The notes below the pieces were generated by a model that was not told where the DNA came from, made no database searches, and saw only the letters and a program-made list of their open reading frames with translations. Below are positions 15,840 to 24,812 of a DNA stretch of 64,000 bases, piece by piece. A program made the position numbers and the translations under genes. Each line of letters opens with the position of its first letter. Positions within the stretch are counted from its first letter, which is position 1. Source of the stretch: DATLZU01 sp035573855 (GTDB taxonomy: Bacteria; Nitrospirota; Nitrospiria; Nitrospirales; Nitrospiraceae); assembly GCA_035573855.1 (NCBI GenBank), contig DATLZU010000019.1, positions 1 through 64,000 of the forward strand, in the 5' to 3' direction.

Positions 15840-17573
15840 TCAACGATTCACGGCCACTGCATGACGGGCTTTGGCATCTTCGAAAATCCATTCCGCCGCT
15901 TCGGCCAACGACGGCGCGATGTGATCGGGCGGCAATCCTTCCCGCTTCAATTCCTCCAAGGCCTCGCGGCCGGCCGGGCCGCTCATGACGAGGAGGCTCC
16001 GTGCGCGGACCCGCTGCGCCAACTCGATATCCCGTTTCTGGTCTCCAACGACATAGGCGCGCGAGAGGTCCAGCCCCAGTTCGCGCACGGCCCGGTCGAC
16101 CATCGCGGTGTTCGGCTTGCGGCAGGCGCACCCGTCATCCGGATGGTGGGGACAAAAATAGATGGCATCCACCACGACACCCTCGGCCTGGAGCAAGGCC
16201 TGCAGCTTGGCATGCACCCTCTCCACATCCGCCATGGTGAAGATTCCCCTCGCCACCCCCGATTGGTTGGTCACCACCACCAGGCGGGCGCCGGCTCGCT
16301 TGAGACGCGCCAAGGCCGATCCGACGCCCGGCAGCAACTCGACTTCTTCCGGTGACCTGACGTACCCGGTGTCCTTATTCAGCGTCCCATCGCGGTCTAA
16401 AAAAATGGTAAAACCAGAAAGCACGTGTGTTTGGTCTATCTGGTTGGTTTGGTTGATCTGGTTGGTGTCGTTTCCCCACGCACCAAACAAACCAGATACC
16501 CGTTTCAACCGTTGCGCTGCCGCCTGGTAGACTAGCTCGACCGTCACGCCCGCCATACAGCGGTGATCGATGGGACATTCGCGGAGCAGACAGGGGGCGC
16601 AGTCCACCGGCTGCCGAACGAGGCTGTGCCCGGTTCCGAACGGCGCGGTCGTTCGCCAGTCGGTGGGACCGAAGACCGCCACTACCGGCACGTTGAACGC
16701 TGCGGCGATGTGCATTGGCCCGGTGTCGTTGGTCAGGAAAAGCCCGCAGCGTTTCGTCACCGCCATCAACTCTCTGATCGTCGTCCGACCCGATAGGACG
16801 ACCGTAGTCGCGTGGATCAAACCGGCGATCGCCTGTCCCAAGGCTTCTTCTCCTCTGGCACCGACGATCACGGCTTTAATCGGTTTTCCGATTCTCGGTC
16901 CCTGTTCCTCGATCAGCCGGTTCACCGTCTCGGCGAAGCGCTCCGGCAACCATCGCTTGGCGCCTCCGTACGTTGAGCCGGGGTTCACGCCGATCAGAAA
17001 GTCCGACGACGCCACGCCGGCTGCCGCCAATCGTTCCGCCATCGCCGATTCTTCTTCTGCCGCCGGAAACAAGCGGGGCGCGTCCGGCTGCCCCTGACAC
17101 CCTAACGGTCGAAGCAGATCCCAATAGTATTCAACTTGGTGCTTCAGTTTGACTCGGGCCGGAGGCGTGATCGGGTCGGAGAGCAAAAATCCCCGGCCGT
17201 CCGTCGCGTAGCCGTAGCGGCGGGGAATACCGGCCAAAAAGCTGAGCAGCGCGGCCTCAAAGGCGTTCTGAAACAGAATCGCCAGGTCGAACCGGTGACG
17301 GCGCAAGATACTGGCCAGCGTCCATTTGCCCGACAAGCCGGTATGACGGCCCCGGTCATCGTAGACCAGGGTGTGATCGACGGCCGGATGTCCTTTTAAC
17401 AGTTCCGCGATCGGCGGTTTGACCAGCAGAGCGATTGTTGTCTCAGGAAACAGCGTCCGGACCGCCCGAAGCGCCGGCTCGCACATGACCGCGTCGCCGA
17501 TCCAGTTGGGCCCTCGCACAAGGATGCGCCGGGCCCACGGGTGCTGAGTGCTGGGTGCGGAGTGCTGCCTCAC
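15840..17573 (-). CDS. waaF-gmhB: Fused heptosyltransferase II and heptose-bisphosphate 7-phosphatase
   Basis: 577-residue two-enzyme protein. Residues about 15-365 are WaaF: ILVRGPNWIGDAVMCEPAL, FLIGVNPGSTYGGAKRWLPE and LTNDTGPMHIAAAFNVPVV. Residues about 392-570 are GmhB, a HAD phosphatase removing the 7-phosphate of heptose 1,7-bisphosphate: nucleophile loop FLDRDGTLNKDTG, VVTNQSGVARG and the zinc site CPHHPDDGCAC. The linker (about 374-390) is NDTNQINQTNQIDQTHV, translated from the TTTGGT/CTGGTT repeat family. The GTG at 17573 overlaps the lpxK stop (GTGA), and its first codons (RQHSAPSTQHP) are also translated tandem repeat. It joins precursor synthesis and heptose transfer in one polypeptide. 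Confidence 0.88.
   Translation of the reverse strand: MRQHSAPSTQHPWARRILVRGPNWIGDAVMCEPALRAVRTLFPETTIALLVKPPIAELLKGHPAVDHTLVYDDRGRHTGLSGKWTLASILRRHRFDLAILFQNAFEAALLSFLAGIPRRYGYATDGRGFLLSDPITPPARVKLKHQVEYYWDLLRPLGCQGQPDAPRLFPAAEEESAMAERLAAAGVASSDFLIGVNPGSTYGGAKRWLPERFAETVNRLIEEQGPRIGKPIKAVIVGARGEEALGQAIAGLIHATTVVLSGRTTIRELMAVTKRCGLFLTNDTGPMHIAAAFNVPVVAVFGPTDWRTTAPFGTGHSLVRQPVDCAPCLLRECPIDHRCMAGVTVELVYQAAAQRLKRVSGLFGAWGNDTNQINQTNQIDQTHVLSGFTIFLDRDGTLNKDTGYVRSPEEVELLPGVGSALARLKRAGARLVVVTNQSGVARGIFTMADVERVHAKLQALLQAEGVVVDAIYFCPHHPDDGCACRKPNTAMVDRAVRELGLDLSRAYVVGDQKRDIELAQRVRARSLLVMSGPAGREALEELKREGLPPDHIAPSLAEAAEWIFEDAKARHAVAVNR
16428..16498. repeat. In-frame CTGGTT/TTTGGT repeat tract with inverted copies
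   Basis: The linker of the waaF-gmhB fusion consists of repeated CTGGTT and TTTGGT words. TATCTGGTTGGTTTGGTT (16437-16454) is matched by its inverse CACCAAACAAACCAGATA (16481-16498) at 16 of 18 positions, so the transcript could fold here. The same words recur at 11415, 19929 and 27119. Confidence 0.75.
17541..17568. repeat. Four 7-bp tandem units just after the waaF start codon
   Basis: GTGCTGA, GTGCTGG, GTGCGGA, GTGCTGC in tandem. They lie directly after the GTG start of waaF-gmhB on the minus strand and are translated as QHSAPSTQHP. The core enzyme begins only after them. Confidence 0.75.
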
Positions 17574-18715
17574 GTGACCCCGTTCCCCCCTAACAGAAGC
17601 CGCTCCAGCCGTTCCCACCCGTCAACGATCTCGGTACGCAGCCGCACCGCCCAGCAATGATCGTCCGGTCGGAGCAGAGGGGCGATCTTTCCCGCATCTT
17701 TCTCGGTCGTGATCAGGATCTCGACGTCGGACCGCTGCACGCGCTGGCGGAGGTCTTCCAGATCGGCCCGGCTATAGACATGATGGTCCGGAAAGACGAT
17801 CGTTTCGGCCACCTTGAGACCCAACTCTTCCAGCAAGGCGTGAAAAGAAGCGGGGTTGGCGATGCCGCTGAATGCGACGGCCGACCTGTCGGTGAAGCGT
17901 GCCGGGTCCTCCATCTTGCCGTTCGCGACATTGACCAGCCTTTCCGGCTTAAACGAAACCCGGACGGGGTCTTCCACCGGCCCGCCGGCCTGCCTGATGC
18001 GCTGCAGGACCGGTTCAGGGTCGACGTTCCCATCGGCTCGCGTCAGCAGCAGCGCCGTGGCTCGTGCCGCCGCTGCGAGCGGTTCGCGCAACCGTCCGGC
18101 CGGAACCACGGCCTCAAGCCCTCGGGCATCCGTGGCATCAACCAACAGAAGATTGACGTCCCGGTGCAAAGACAGATGCTGAAATCCGTCATCCAACACC
18201 ACACAGTCGATGGGGTGCTGCGCCAATACCCATCGCCCCAGTGCATAGCGATCCGCCCCTACCGCCACGATCGCCCTCGGGCACCGTTGCGCAATCAAGT
18301 AGGGTTCGTCTCCTGCTTCCGCGGGTCCGGCCAACAGATTGCGGCCGTCCGACACCAGGACTTGCGACGACCGGCTTGTTCGCCGATAGCCGCGGCTGAG
18401 CACGGCCACGCATTTCCCCTGCGCCAGCAACCATTCGGCAAGAAAGATCACGACGGGCGTCTTGCCGGTCCCGCCGACCGTCAGGTTGCCCACGCTGATG
18501 ACCCGACAAGGGAGTTTGCGCGTGGGAAGCCAGCCGTGTCGGTAGAGGGACGCCCGGATTGCGGAGGCGGCACCGTACAGTAGGGCTAAGGCCTGTAACA
18601 GAACGTCCGCGGGTCGCGGTTCGAGATTCGAGGTGGCCGAAACGAGCAGCGCGGGACCGCCTCCCCAGGCGTCGAACCTTCGGCGCACCTTCATCCCAAG
18701 CCCCTCGGCCTTCAC
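17570..18715 (-). CDS. lpxK: Tetraacyldisaccharide 4'-kinase
   Basis: Phosphorylates the 4' position of the lipid A disaccharide at the inner membrane. 381 residues with Walker A in VISVGNLTVGGTGKTPVVIF (near residue 75), the LSRGYRR motif, GDEPYLIAQRCP, DCVVLDDGFQHLSLHRDVN and FSGIANPASF, all family hallmarks. A GTG at 18715 overlaps the waaA stop (GTGA). The N-terminal 35 residues are longer than usual before the membrane-contact helix (LALLYGAASAIRASLYRHGW). It forms one unit with waaA upstream and waaF-gmhB downstream. Confidence 0.93.
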   Translation of the reverse strand: MKAEGLGMKVRRRFDAWGGGPALLVSATSNLEPRPADVLLQALALLYGAASAIRASLYRHGWLPTRKLPCRVISVGNLTVGGTGKTPVVIFLAEWLLAQGKCVAVLSRGYRRTSRSSQVLVSDGRNLLAGPAEAGDEPYLIAQRCPRAIVAVGADRYALGRWVLAQHPIDCVVLDDGFQHLSLHRDVNLLLVDATDARGLEAVVPAGRLREPLAAAARATALLLTRADGNVDPEPVLQRIRQAGGPVEDPVRVSFKPERLVNVANGKMEDPARFTDRSAVAFSGIANPASFHALLEELGLKVAETIVFPDHHVYSRADLEDLRQRVQRSDVEILITTEKDAGKIAPLLRPDDHCWAVRLRTEIVDGWERLERLLLGGNGVT

Positions 18716-20109
18716 AGCGACACCCCAACTTGCTTCTCTGCCGAACTTGGCACCTCGACCTTCGAATGTTCTTTTTCTTCGTCGAGCACGCTTGCGATCA
18801 GCTCGAGGCTGCGATCCAGGGCCCCGCGATTGACGAGCACCGCGCGCTGCGCCGCTTCCCCCATACGCGCCAGACCCGTTCGGTCATCGAGCCGAGCGGC
18901 CAGCTCGGCGGCGAGTTGTTCCCCGTCGCGCACCTGTCTTCCTCCACCCGCCTGCACCAGCAGGTCCGCTACTTCCTGGCAGTGATCGGTATAGGGACCG
19001 AACCACACCGGCCTCCCCCAAACGGCCGGCTCCAGGAGATTGTGTCCGCCCACTGGAACCAACGTGCCGCCGACAAACGTTAGGGTGGCCCACCGATAGA
19101 GACTTGCCAGTTCTCCGCGCGTATCCAATAGGATCACACGCGGTCCGGTCATGGTGGTAGCGGATGCGCTCGTCGGATCGGCGCTGAGCCGGCTTCTCTT
19201 TACGACCGCCAAGCCCTTGGCGCGAATCATCGCCTCCACCTGCGATGCCCGCTCGATGTGGCGCGGCGCCAACAGAAGCACAAGCGAAGGGAAACGGCGA
19301 ACCAACGTCTGATAGCAGGCGATAAGCTGTTCTTCCTCGCCGGGATGGGTGCTCCCAGCCACGAACAGGTCTTCTTCCTGCGCCAAGCGCAAGACCTCGC
19401 GGGAGAGAGGACCGGTCGTTGCCACCTCCGGCAAGGGCTGGTCGAATTTGATGTTGCCGGTGCGGCGCACCCGGGCCGGATCGGCTCCCAGGGCGACAAT
19501 CCGTTCGGCATCCCGGTCAGACTGCATGAGACAGAGGGTGACGGATTCGAGCACCTGACGATACAGCGGCCGGACGAAGCCCATTCGTTGGCGCGCGAAC
19601 GAGCGGGAGGACACTCGGCCGTTGACGAGCACCGTCGGCACGCCGCGCCGCCGGAGCGTCCGCAGAAGATTCGGCCACAGTTCGGTTTCGACGAACAGAT
19701 ACAGACGCGGATCGAGGCGATTCACAAAGGCGGACACCGCCCAGGGGAAATCGAGCGGGGCGTAGCAATGCTCGGCGGTCCCCGCCAGGCGGTGCTCCAC
19801 CGCTTCGCGTCCCGTCTCAGTGACGGTGGACACCACAAACCGATGCGCCGGATAGCGGCGGGCCAACGCGCGCACGAGCGGCACGGCCGCCGTCACCTCG
19901 CCCAACGACACAGCGTGGAGCCAAATGACCGGTTTGTGTGGTTCATCTGGTTTGTTTGGTGTGTTTTGTCCCCAACCAGATAAACGAGACAAACCGGATA
20001 AACCCAGCCTCTCCAACAATCCTCGCCGGCATCGCTTCTTGCCGAGCAGCATCAGCAGGATCACCGGAGAGGCCAGACTCAGGAGGACGTTGTAGAGGAG
20101 GTACCACAT
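18712..20109 (-). CDS. waaA: Kdo transferase (3-deoxy-manno-octulosonate transferase)
   Basis: Adds Kdo to lipid IVA. 465 residues from the ATG at 20109. An N-terminal membrane helix (WYLLYNVLLSLASPVILLML) precedes the acceptor domain (VIWLHAVSLGEVTAA, VVSTVTETGREAV, ETELWPN), and the donor domain carries FVAGSTHPGEEE, RVILLDTRGELASLY and FVGGTLVPVGGHNLLEPA. Between the basic KKRCRRGLLERLGL segment and the acceptor domain is a foreign-looking insert, GWGQNTPNKPDEPHKP, translated from an inverted-repeat element. An ATG 45 nt upstream is possible but its extra residues come from the spacer repeat. Confidence 0.92.
   Translation of the reverse strand: MWYLLYNVLLSLASPVILLMLLGKKRCRRGLLERLGLSGLSRLSGWGQNTPNKPDEPHKPVIWLHAVSLGEVTAAVPLVRALARRYPAHRFVVSTVTETGREAVEHRLAGTAEHCYAPLDFPWAVSAFVNRLDPRLYLFVETELWPNLLRTLRRRGVPTVLVNGRVSSRSFARQRMGFVRPLYRQVLESVTLCLMQSDRDAERIVALGADPARVRRTGNIKFDQPLPEVATTGPLSREVLRLAQEEDLFVAGSTHPGEEEQLIACYQTLVRRFPSLVLLLAPRHIERASQVEAMIRAKGLAVVKRSRLSADPTSASATTMTGPRVILLDTRGELASLYRWATLTFVGGTLVPVGGHNLLEPAVWGRPVWFGPYTDHCQEVADLLVQAGGGRQVRDGEQLAAELAARLDDRTGLARMGEAAQRAVLVNRGALDRSLELIASVLDEEKEHSKVEVPSSAEKQVGVSL
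19929..19997. repeat. Inverted-repeat element inside waaA
   Basis: Two 24-bp arms (19929-19952 and 19974-19997) match inversely at 21 of 24 positions around a 21-nt loop. The left arm begins CCGGTTTGTGTGGTTCATC. Almost the same 26 bp occurs again on the other strand at about 27179-27204, after an ompH gene, showing that this is a dispersed element. Here it is read in frame. Confidence 0.8.
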
Positions 20110-20192
20110 GAACGTGAGGCCAATAGCGAGCAGCAACGAGCAGCTTGCAGCCAATGGCTCCGTGCTATTCGCTGCTCACCGTTGGCCGTTGG

Positions 20193-20845
20193 CTATTCTT
20201 TCATGACCGCTTCATCCGCGTCCGCGGTGAGTCGGTTCAGCGCGGCCTCCAGTTCGGCGCGTTTCACTTCCAGGTCGGCGTCGGTTGCATCGGCCGCCAC
20301 CCAGATGGGCTCCCCCCATCGAAAGAGCCCTCGTCCGAACGGAAGCGGCACTTCGAACCGATCCCAGCTCGCGAAGACTTTTTTTTTGAGCAGCTAAAGG
20401 TCACCGGCACGATCGGCAGCCCCGTGGCTTTGGCCAGTTGCACCACGCCGAGCTTGGCGACGTACCTCGGCCCCTTCGGCCCGTCCGGCGTGACGGCGAG
20501 ATCAGCGCCCGAGCGCCCCGCTCGGATCAATTCGCGCAAGGCCGCCGCGCCGCCTCTTGTGCTGGAGCCCCTCACCGCCCGGATGCCGAGCCGTTCCGCG
20601 ATTCTCGCGATCAGCTCGCCGTCGCGATGTTGGCTGATGAGCGCATACGCGCCGCCGCCTCGATAGGCCAAGGGCATCAGCAGTTGGCGGTTGTGCCAGA
20701 ACGCGAAAACGACGCGGTGCCCTTCCCGATGCAGGTTCTCGACGATCTCGGCTCTCTCGTACCGGATGCTGATCAGAACGCCCAGCGTTCGGATCAGCCA
20801 AGCGCCAATCGGGGGCAGGCACGTGAGTTTGAGCCATGTCAACAT
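20193..20845 (-). CDS. DUF374 lysophospholipid acyltransferase-like protein, frameshifted at A9G
   Basis: Member of the LPLAT/DUF374 group that includes LpxJ, a secondary lipid A acyltransferase; position between msbA and waaA supports a lipid A role. From the ATG at 20845: membrane helix, VFAFWHNRQLLMPL with the catalytic His region, RGSSTRGGAAALRELI, VTPDGPKGPRYV and GLPIVPVTFSC. The zero frame then reads SKKKSSRAGIG and ends at 20264 without family similarity. A -1 shift at the A9G run (20387-20378) instead gives KKKVFASWDRFEVPLPFGRG and a normal end at 20193. Whether this is programmed frameshifting, a mutation or a homopolymer error is open. Confidence 0.8.
20378..20387 (-). other. A9G slippery run, candidate -1 frameshift site
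   Basis: Minus strand reads TCA AAA AAA AAG TCT. The zero frame places AAA AAG in the decoding sites, the classic A AAA AAG heptamer used in dnaX. A -1 slip continues as GTC TTC GCG and restores the conserved C-terminus of the acyltransferase. Confidence 0.6.
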
Positions 20846-20851
20846 ACCGCT

Positions 20852-20937
20852 ACGCGTGACGCGTGATGCGCGACGGGGCATCTCTCTGGGGAGACTCTTC
20901 AACCCCGCCACTCGTCACGTGTCGCCTGTCACGTGTC
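20852..20937. repeat. Short repeats between msbA and the acyltransferase
   Basis: Tract one (20852-20874) alternates ACGCGTG-type words. Tract two holds two exact GTCACGTGTC copies (20914-20923, 20928-20937) 4 nt apart. The msbA stop codon at 20929 lies inside the second tract, so the repeat abuts and partly codes the protein end. Confidence 0.7.
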
Positions 20938-22656
20938 CTGGAATTGCATCGCATGGAGTCGTTTGTAGAATCCGTTTTGGCGGAGCAGCGTCTCGTGCGA
21001 GCCGATCTCGACGATCCGGCCCCGATCCAACACTACGATCCGATCCGCATTTTGAATCGTCGAGAGCCGGTGCGCGATCACCAAGGTCGTGCGATGCCTC
21101 ATCAGGTTGGAGAGCGCCATCTGGACCACGCGTTCCGACTCCGTATCGAGCGCCGACGTGGCTTCGTCCAGAATCAGAATCGCGGGATCGCGCAAGATCG
21201 CCCGCGCGATCGCCAACCGCTGGCGCTCGCCTCCCGACAGCTTGACGCCGCGTTCGCCGATCAGCGTGTCATACCCGGAAGGCAGCCGCTCGATGAAGTC
21301 ATGCGCATAGGCCAGCTTAGCGGCTCGCACGATCTCCTCCCTTGGAGCTCCCGGCCGGCCGTAGGCGATGTTCTGGGCGACCGTGTCGTCGAACAGCACC
21401 ACGTCCTGCGAGACGATGCCAATGTGGGCGCGCAGCGACCTGAGCGTGCACTCCCGGATGTCCGTCCCATCGATCAGAATCCGGCCCTCGGTCGGCTCGT
21501 AAAAGCGAGGAACCAGACTCACAAGCGTGGTTTTGCCGCTGCCGCTGCCGCCGACGAAGGCGACCGTTTCGCCGGCCCGGACGGTGAGGTTGATGCCAGA
21601 CAGCGCGTCCATGCCGTGCCGCTCGTAACGGAACGTCACGCCCTGAAATTCCAACGCGCGCGTGAGGGGAACCAGCTCGATCCGTCCGCGGTCCCGATCC
21701 TGTTCGGTTTCCAGATCCAGTACGTCGAACACGCGGTCGGCTGCAGCGAGCGCCTGTTGGATGGTATTGTTCGCTCCCGACAGCCTGCGGATTGGGGTAT
21801 AGGCCATGAACATTGCCGCGAGAAACGAGAAGAACGCCCCGGGCGTCATGGCGTCGTGAATCACCAGATAGCCCCCGTACCACACGATGCCAGCCACGCC
21901 GACGACGCCGATGACTTCCATGTGCGAGGACCCGAGGGACGACACCTGGATCGCCTTCATCGTCGTCTGCAGAAAGGCTTTGTTGCTGGCTTTGAAGCGC
22001 AGCGTTTCGGCTTCCTCCCGCCCGAACGCCTTCACCATGCGGATTCCCGCCAAAGATTCCTGCAGCAACGAGGCCATATCGCCGATCCGCTCCTGCCCTC
22101 TGGTCGCCAGATGGCGCAGCCGCCGCCCCATGCGGATCATCGTGTAGGCCGACAAGGGGATAACGACGATCGAGAGGACGGCGAGTTGCCAATTCTGATA
22201 AAAAATCACCCCCAGCATCGCGAGAAAGGTCAGGCCCTGCTGGAAGAGATCCTTCAGCACACCCGCCACCGCATTGGCCATCAGGTTGACGTCGTTGATG
22301 ACGCGCGACACAAGCCGTCCCGAGGTGTTGGCGTCGTGAAACCCGACGGGCAGGCGGAGCAGTTGTCCGAACAGCGCTTGGCGGATGTCCGTGATGACCC
22401 GATTGCCCACATAGTTCATGAGATAGTTCTGCCCGTAACTGAAGACGCCTTTCAACACAGCCACGGCCAGAATGGCGAGCGGCAGAACGATCAGCAACGT
22501 TTCGTCCTTGTTGATGAAAATGCCATCCAGGACTGGCCGCACCAGCCAGGCGTACGCGCCGGACAGTGCGGCCACCAGCGCGGCGCAGATGAACGCCGCC
22601 GCGAGCCGGACCCTATAGGGTTTCAAGTAACCGATCAGCCGGAAAAATTGCTTCAT
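20929..22656 (-). CDS. msbA: Lipid A export ABC transporter, permease and ATPase
   Basis: Flips lipid A-core across the inner membrane. 575 residues, the usual MsbA length: residues 1-320 hold six membrane segments (from YLKPYRVRLAAAFICAAL), residues 340-575 the ATPase with FVGGSGSGKTTLVSLVPRF (Walker A), VSQDVVLFDDTVAQNIAYGR (Q-loop), VKLSGGERQRLAIARAILRD (signature), ILILDEATSALD (Walker B) and VIAHRLST (H-loop). The ATG at 22656 overlaps the lpxB stop (ATGA). Confidence 0.93.
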   Translation of the reverse strand: MKQFFRLIGYLKPYRVRLAAAFICAALVAALSGAYAWLVRPVLDGIFINKDETLLIVLPLAILAVAVLKGVFSYGQNYLMNYVGNRVITDIRQALFGQLLRLPVGFHDANTSGRLVSRVINDVNLMANAVAGVLKDLFQQGLTFLAMLGVIFYQNWQLAVLSIVVIPLSAYTMIRMGRRLRHLATRGQERIGDMASLLQESLAGIRMVKAFGREEAETLRFKASNKAFLQTTMKAIQVSSLGSSHMEVIGVVGVAGIVWYGGYLVIHDAMTPGAFFSFLAAMFMAYTPIRRLSGANNTIQQALAAADRVFDVLDLETEQDRDRGRIELVPLTRALEFQGVTFRYERHGMDALSGINLTVRAGETVAFVGGSGSGKTTLVSLVPRFYEPTEGRILIDGTDIRECTLRSLRAHIGIVSQDVVLFDDTVAQNIAYGRPGAPREEIVRAAKLAYAHDFIERLPSGYDTLIGERGVKLSGGERQRLAIARAILRDPAILILDEATSALDTESERVVQMALSNLMRHRTTLVIAHRLSTIQNADRIVVLDRGRIVEIGSHETLLRQNGFYKRLHAMQFQDT

Positions 22657-23783
22657 GCACGACACTCCGCCAGCACCACTTCGGCCGCCCGGCGCGACGC
22701 GCCCGGTTCGCCCAGCGACTGCCTGACCACGCGGAGCGCAGCCTTCATCTCGTGGTACGCGATCCTGTCGGTCAGCAGGCGGACCGCTTCCCGGTGCAGC
22801 CGCTCGGGCGTCGCCTCCTGCTGGATCAGCTCGGTCACGATCTTTCGTCCTGCAACGAGATTCACCAACCCGATGCAATCGACGCGGATCACGGCCCGCG
22901 CAATCCAATACGTCAGCCAGGGAACCCGATACAGGAGGATCATCGGCGCGCCGACCACCGCCGCCTGGAGGGTTGCCGTTCCGGAGGCGACGAACAACAG
23001 ATCCGACGCCGCCATCACCTCGTTGGCTAGGTCACGCTGCACCCGCACGGTCACCGGCGCATCGGCTAAGAGCTCTTGAATCAGATTATCCTGGATCGAG
23101 GACGCCTGAGCCAGTAGAAACTCGACTCCCGGCCGTTCGGACGCCAGACGCCGGGCGGTCTCCAGCATCACCGGCAGCAGCGACCGGACTTCTCCTTCAC
23201 GGCTTCCCGGCAGCAGCCCGATCACCGTTTCCGCCCGATCGACGCCGAACCGTTTGCGCAGCTCGGCCTGATCGAGGGCCGGTGTGACGGCATCCAGCAG
23301 CGGGTGCCCGACGAAGGTACAGCGGATGCCGGCCCGCCGATACAGCGGCTCTTCGAACGGCAGAATGACCACGACATGGTCCACCCGCCGCCGGATCCAG
23401 TTGATCCGCCGCGGCCGCCAAGCCCAGATCTGCGGCGCGATGTAGTACAACACCCGCCGCTTCGCCGCCTTCGCCACGCGCGCAAAATGCAGATTCAGGC
23501 CCGGGTTGTCGATCAATACGACGAGATCAAAGAGTTCTGTGCGGAGCATGCGTCGAACGGCCAGGATCCGCCGGAGCAGAACCGCAACGGCCGAGGGACC
23601 GATCAGGCCGATGATGTCGAGAGGCGGGACGCCAGGCACCAGCTCCACCCCGGCCGCCCGCATGGACGCCCCGCCGATACCCACAATCGACAGGCCGGGA
23701 TCCAACGCTTTCAGCGCCCGAGCCAGATTGGCCCCGTGCAGGTCGCCGGAGGCCTCGCCGGTAATGATGAGAATGCGTGGCAT
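22653..23783 (-). CDS. lpxB: Lipid-A-disaccharide synthase
   Basis: GT19 enzyme joining UDP-diacylglucosamine to lipid X. 376 residues. ILIITGEASGDLHGANLARA at the start is the LpxB signature; VLYYIAPQIWAWRPRRINWI, VVILPFEEPLYRRAGI, FVGHPLLDAV, LLPGSREGEV and FVASGTATLQAAVVGAPMI follow in normal order. It sits directly before msbA and after the oxidoreductase gene, with 30 nt of repetitive spacer between. Confidence 0.95.
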   Translation of the reverse strand: MPRILIITGEASGDLHGANLARALKALDPGLSIVGIGGASMRAAGVELVPGVPPLDIIGLIGPSAVAVLLRRILAVRRMLRTELFDLVVLIDNPGLNLHFARVAKAAKRRVLYYIAPQIWAWRPRRINWIRRRVDHVVVILPFEEPLYRRAGIRCTFVGHPLLDAVTPALDQAELRKRFGVDRAETVIGLLPGSREGEVRSLLPVMLETARRLASERPGVEFLLAQASSIQDNLIQELLADAPVTVRVQRDLANEVMAASDLLFVASGTATLQAAVVGAPMILLYRVPWLTYWIARAVIRVDCIGLVNLVAGRKIVTELIQQEATPERLHREAVRLLTDRIAYHEMKAALRVVRQSLGEPGASRRAAEVVLAECRA

Positions 23784-23813
23784 GACCTTCAGCTGGTAGC
23801 CAACAGCGTGCAG

Positions 23814-24812
23814 CTAACCGTCGATTTCTCCCGAGATCCTGCCATTCGCTACCCGCTCTTCGCTCGTTGTGTGCCGTCGCACGAATTCTCCGATGGCCTC
23901 CAGGATCCGGTGGGCCAGCTCCAACGCCGCCGCTCCGTCCTCGCCGGACACAGCGGGACGACCGCCGGTCGACACGGCCTGCAGAAAGGCCTCGAGTTGC
24001 AGCTTGAGCGGCTCCTCGTCGGTCCCCTGGACATGTTCGATATCGAGCGTCGGCCGCTCGCCCGGCTTCACGCGACGCCGGCAGATCATCCCCTGGCGCG
24101 TGGAAAAATCGATCGAGACATAACTGTCACGCTGAAAGACCCGCAGACGCCGCATCCGGTTCAGCGACACCCGACTGGACGTCAAATTCGCCACGCACCC
24201 GCCGGCGAACACGATCCTGGCGTTGGCGATATCGATGTTGGGCGAGAGCACCGGCACGCCGGCGGCCCGGATCTCTTCCACCGGACCGAGCTGAAACGAG
24301 AGGACCAGGTCAAGATCATGGATCATCAGGTCCAGGACGACGTCGACATCCGTGCCCCGTTCGCCGAACGGACTCAAGCGGTGGCATTCGATGAACCCCG
24401 GCCGGCCGATCCGGGGCCGTACCGCCTGCATGACCGGATTGAACCGCTCGATATGGCCGACTTGCAGGAGGCAGCCGCGCTTCCGCGCCAGTTCCACGAG
24501 GTCGCGGGCCTCGCCGGGCGTGACGGCGATCGGTTTCTCAACGAGCACATGCCGGCCGGCTTCCAGGCAGGCCTTCGCGACGGCGTAATGCGCCGTCGTC
24601 GGCACGGCCACGCTGACCGCGTCCACTTCCTTAAGCAATTGTTCCTGATCGAAGAACACTCGCGCGCCGTAGCGCTCCGCGATCGAACGGGCTCGTTCCG
24701 GATTGGTGTCCATCACACCGACAAGTGTCGAGCCCGCCAGACCGGCGTAAAGGCGGGCATGGTGCTGGCCCAGGTGGCCGACTCCGATGACCCCGGTGCG
24801 AATTCGCTTCAT
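23814..24812 (-). CDS. Gfo/Idh/MocA oxidoreductase in the lipid A operon
   Basis: NAD(P)-dependent sugar oxidoreductase, 332 residues. RTGVIGVGHLGQHHARLYAG is the dinucleotide-binding start; VLVEKPIAVTPGEARDLV has the conserved EKP; LLQVGHIERFNP follows, and MIHDLDLVLSF carries the active-site HD. Its place between lpxI and lpxB suggests action on a nucleotide-sugar for lipid A. GnnA, which makes the 3-keto form of UDP-GlcNAc for amide-linked lipid A, belongs to this family and is the best candidate role. The partner aminotransferase GnnB is not in the window, so this stays a hypothesis. Confidence 0.85.
   Translation of the reverse strand: MKRIRTGVIGVGHLGQHHARLYAGLAGSTLVGVMDTNPERARSIAERYGARVFFDQEQLLKEVDAVSVAVPTTAHYAVAKACLEAGRHVLVEKPIAVTPGEARDLVELARKRGCLLQVGHIERFNPVMQAVRPRIGRPGFIECHRLSPFGERGTDVDVVLDLMIHDLDLVLSFQLGPVEEIRAAGVPVLSPNIDIANARIVFAGGCVANLTSSRVSLNRMRRLRVFQRDSYVSIDFSTRQGMICRRRVKPGERPTLDIEHVQGTDEEPLKLQLEAFLQAVSTGGRPAVSGEDGAAALELAHRILEAIGEFVRRHTTSEERVANGRISGEIDG

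Noticed and set aside
20863..23079. 738-codon plus-strand frame opposite msbA and lpxB
   Set aside because: Arg/His/Gln-rich shadow spanning two real genes on the other strand.
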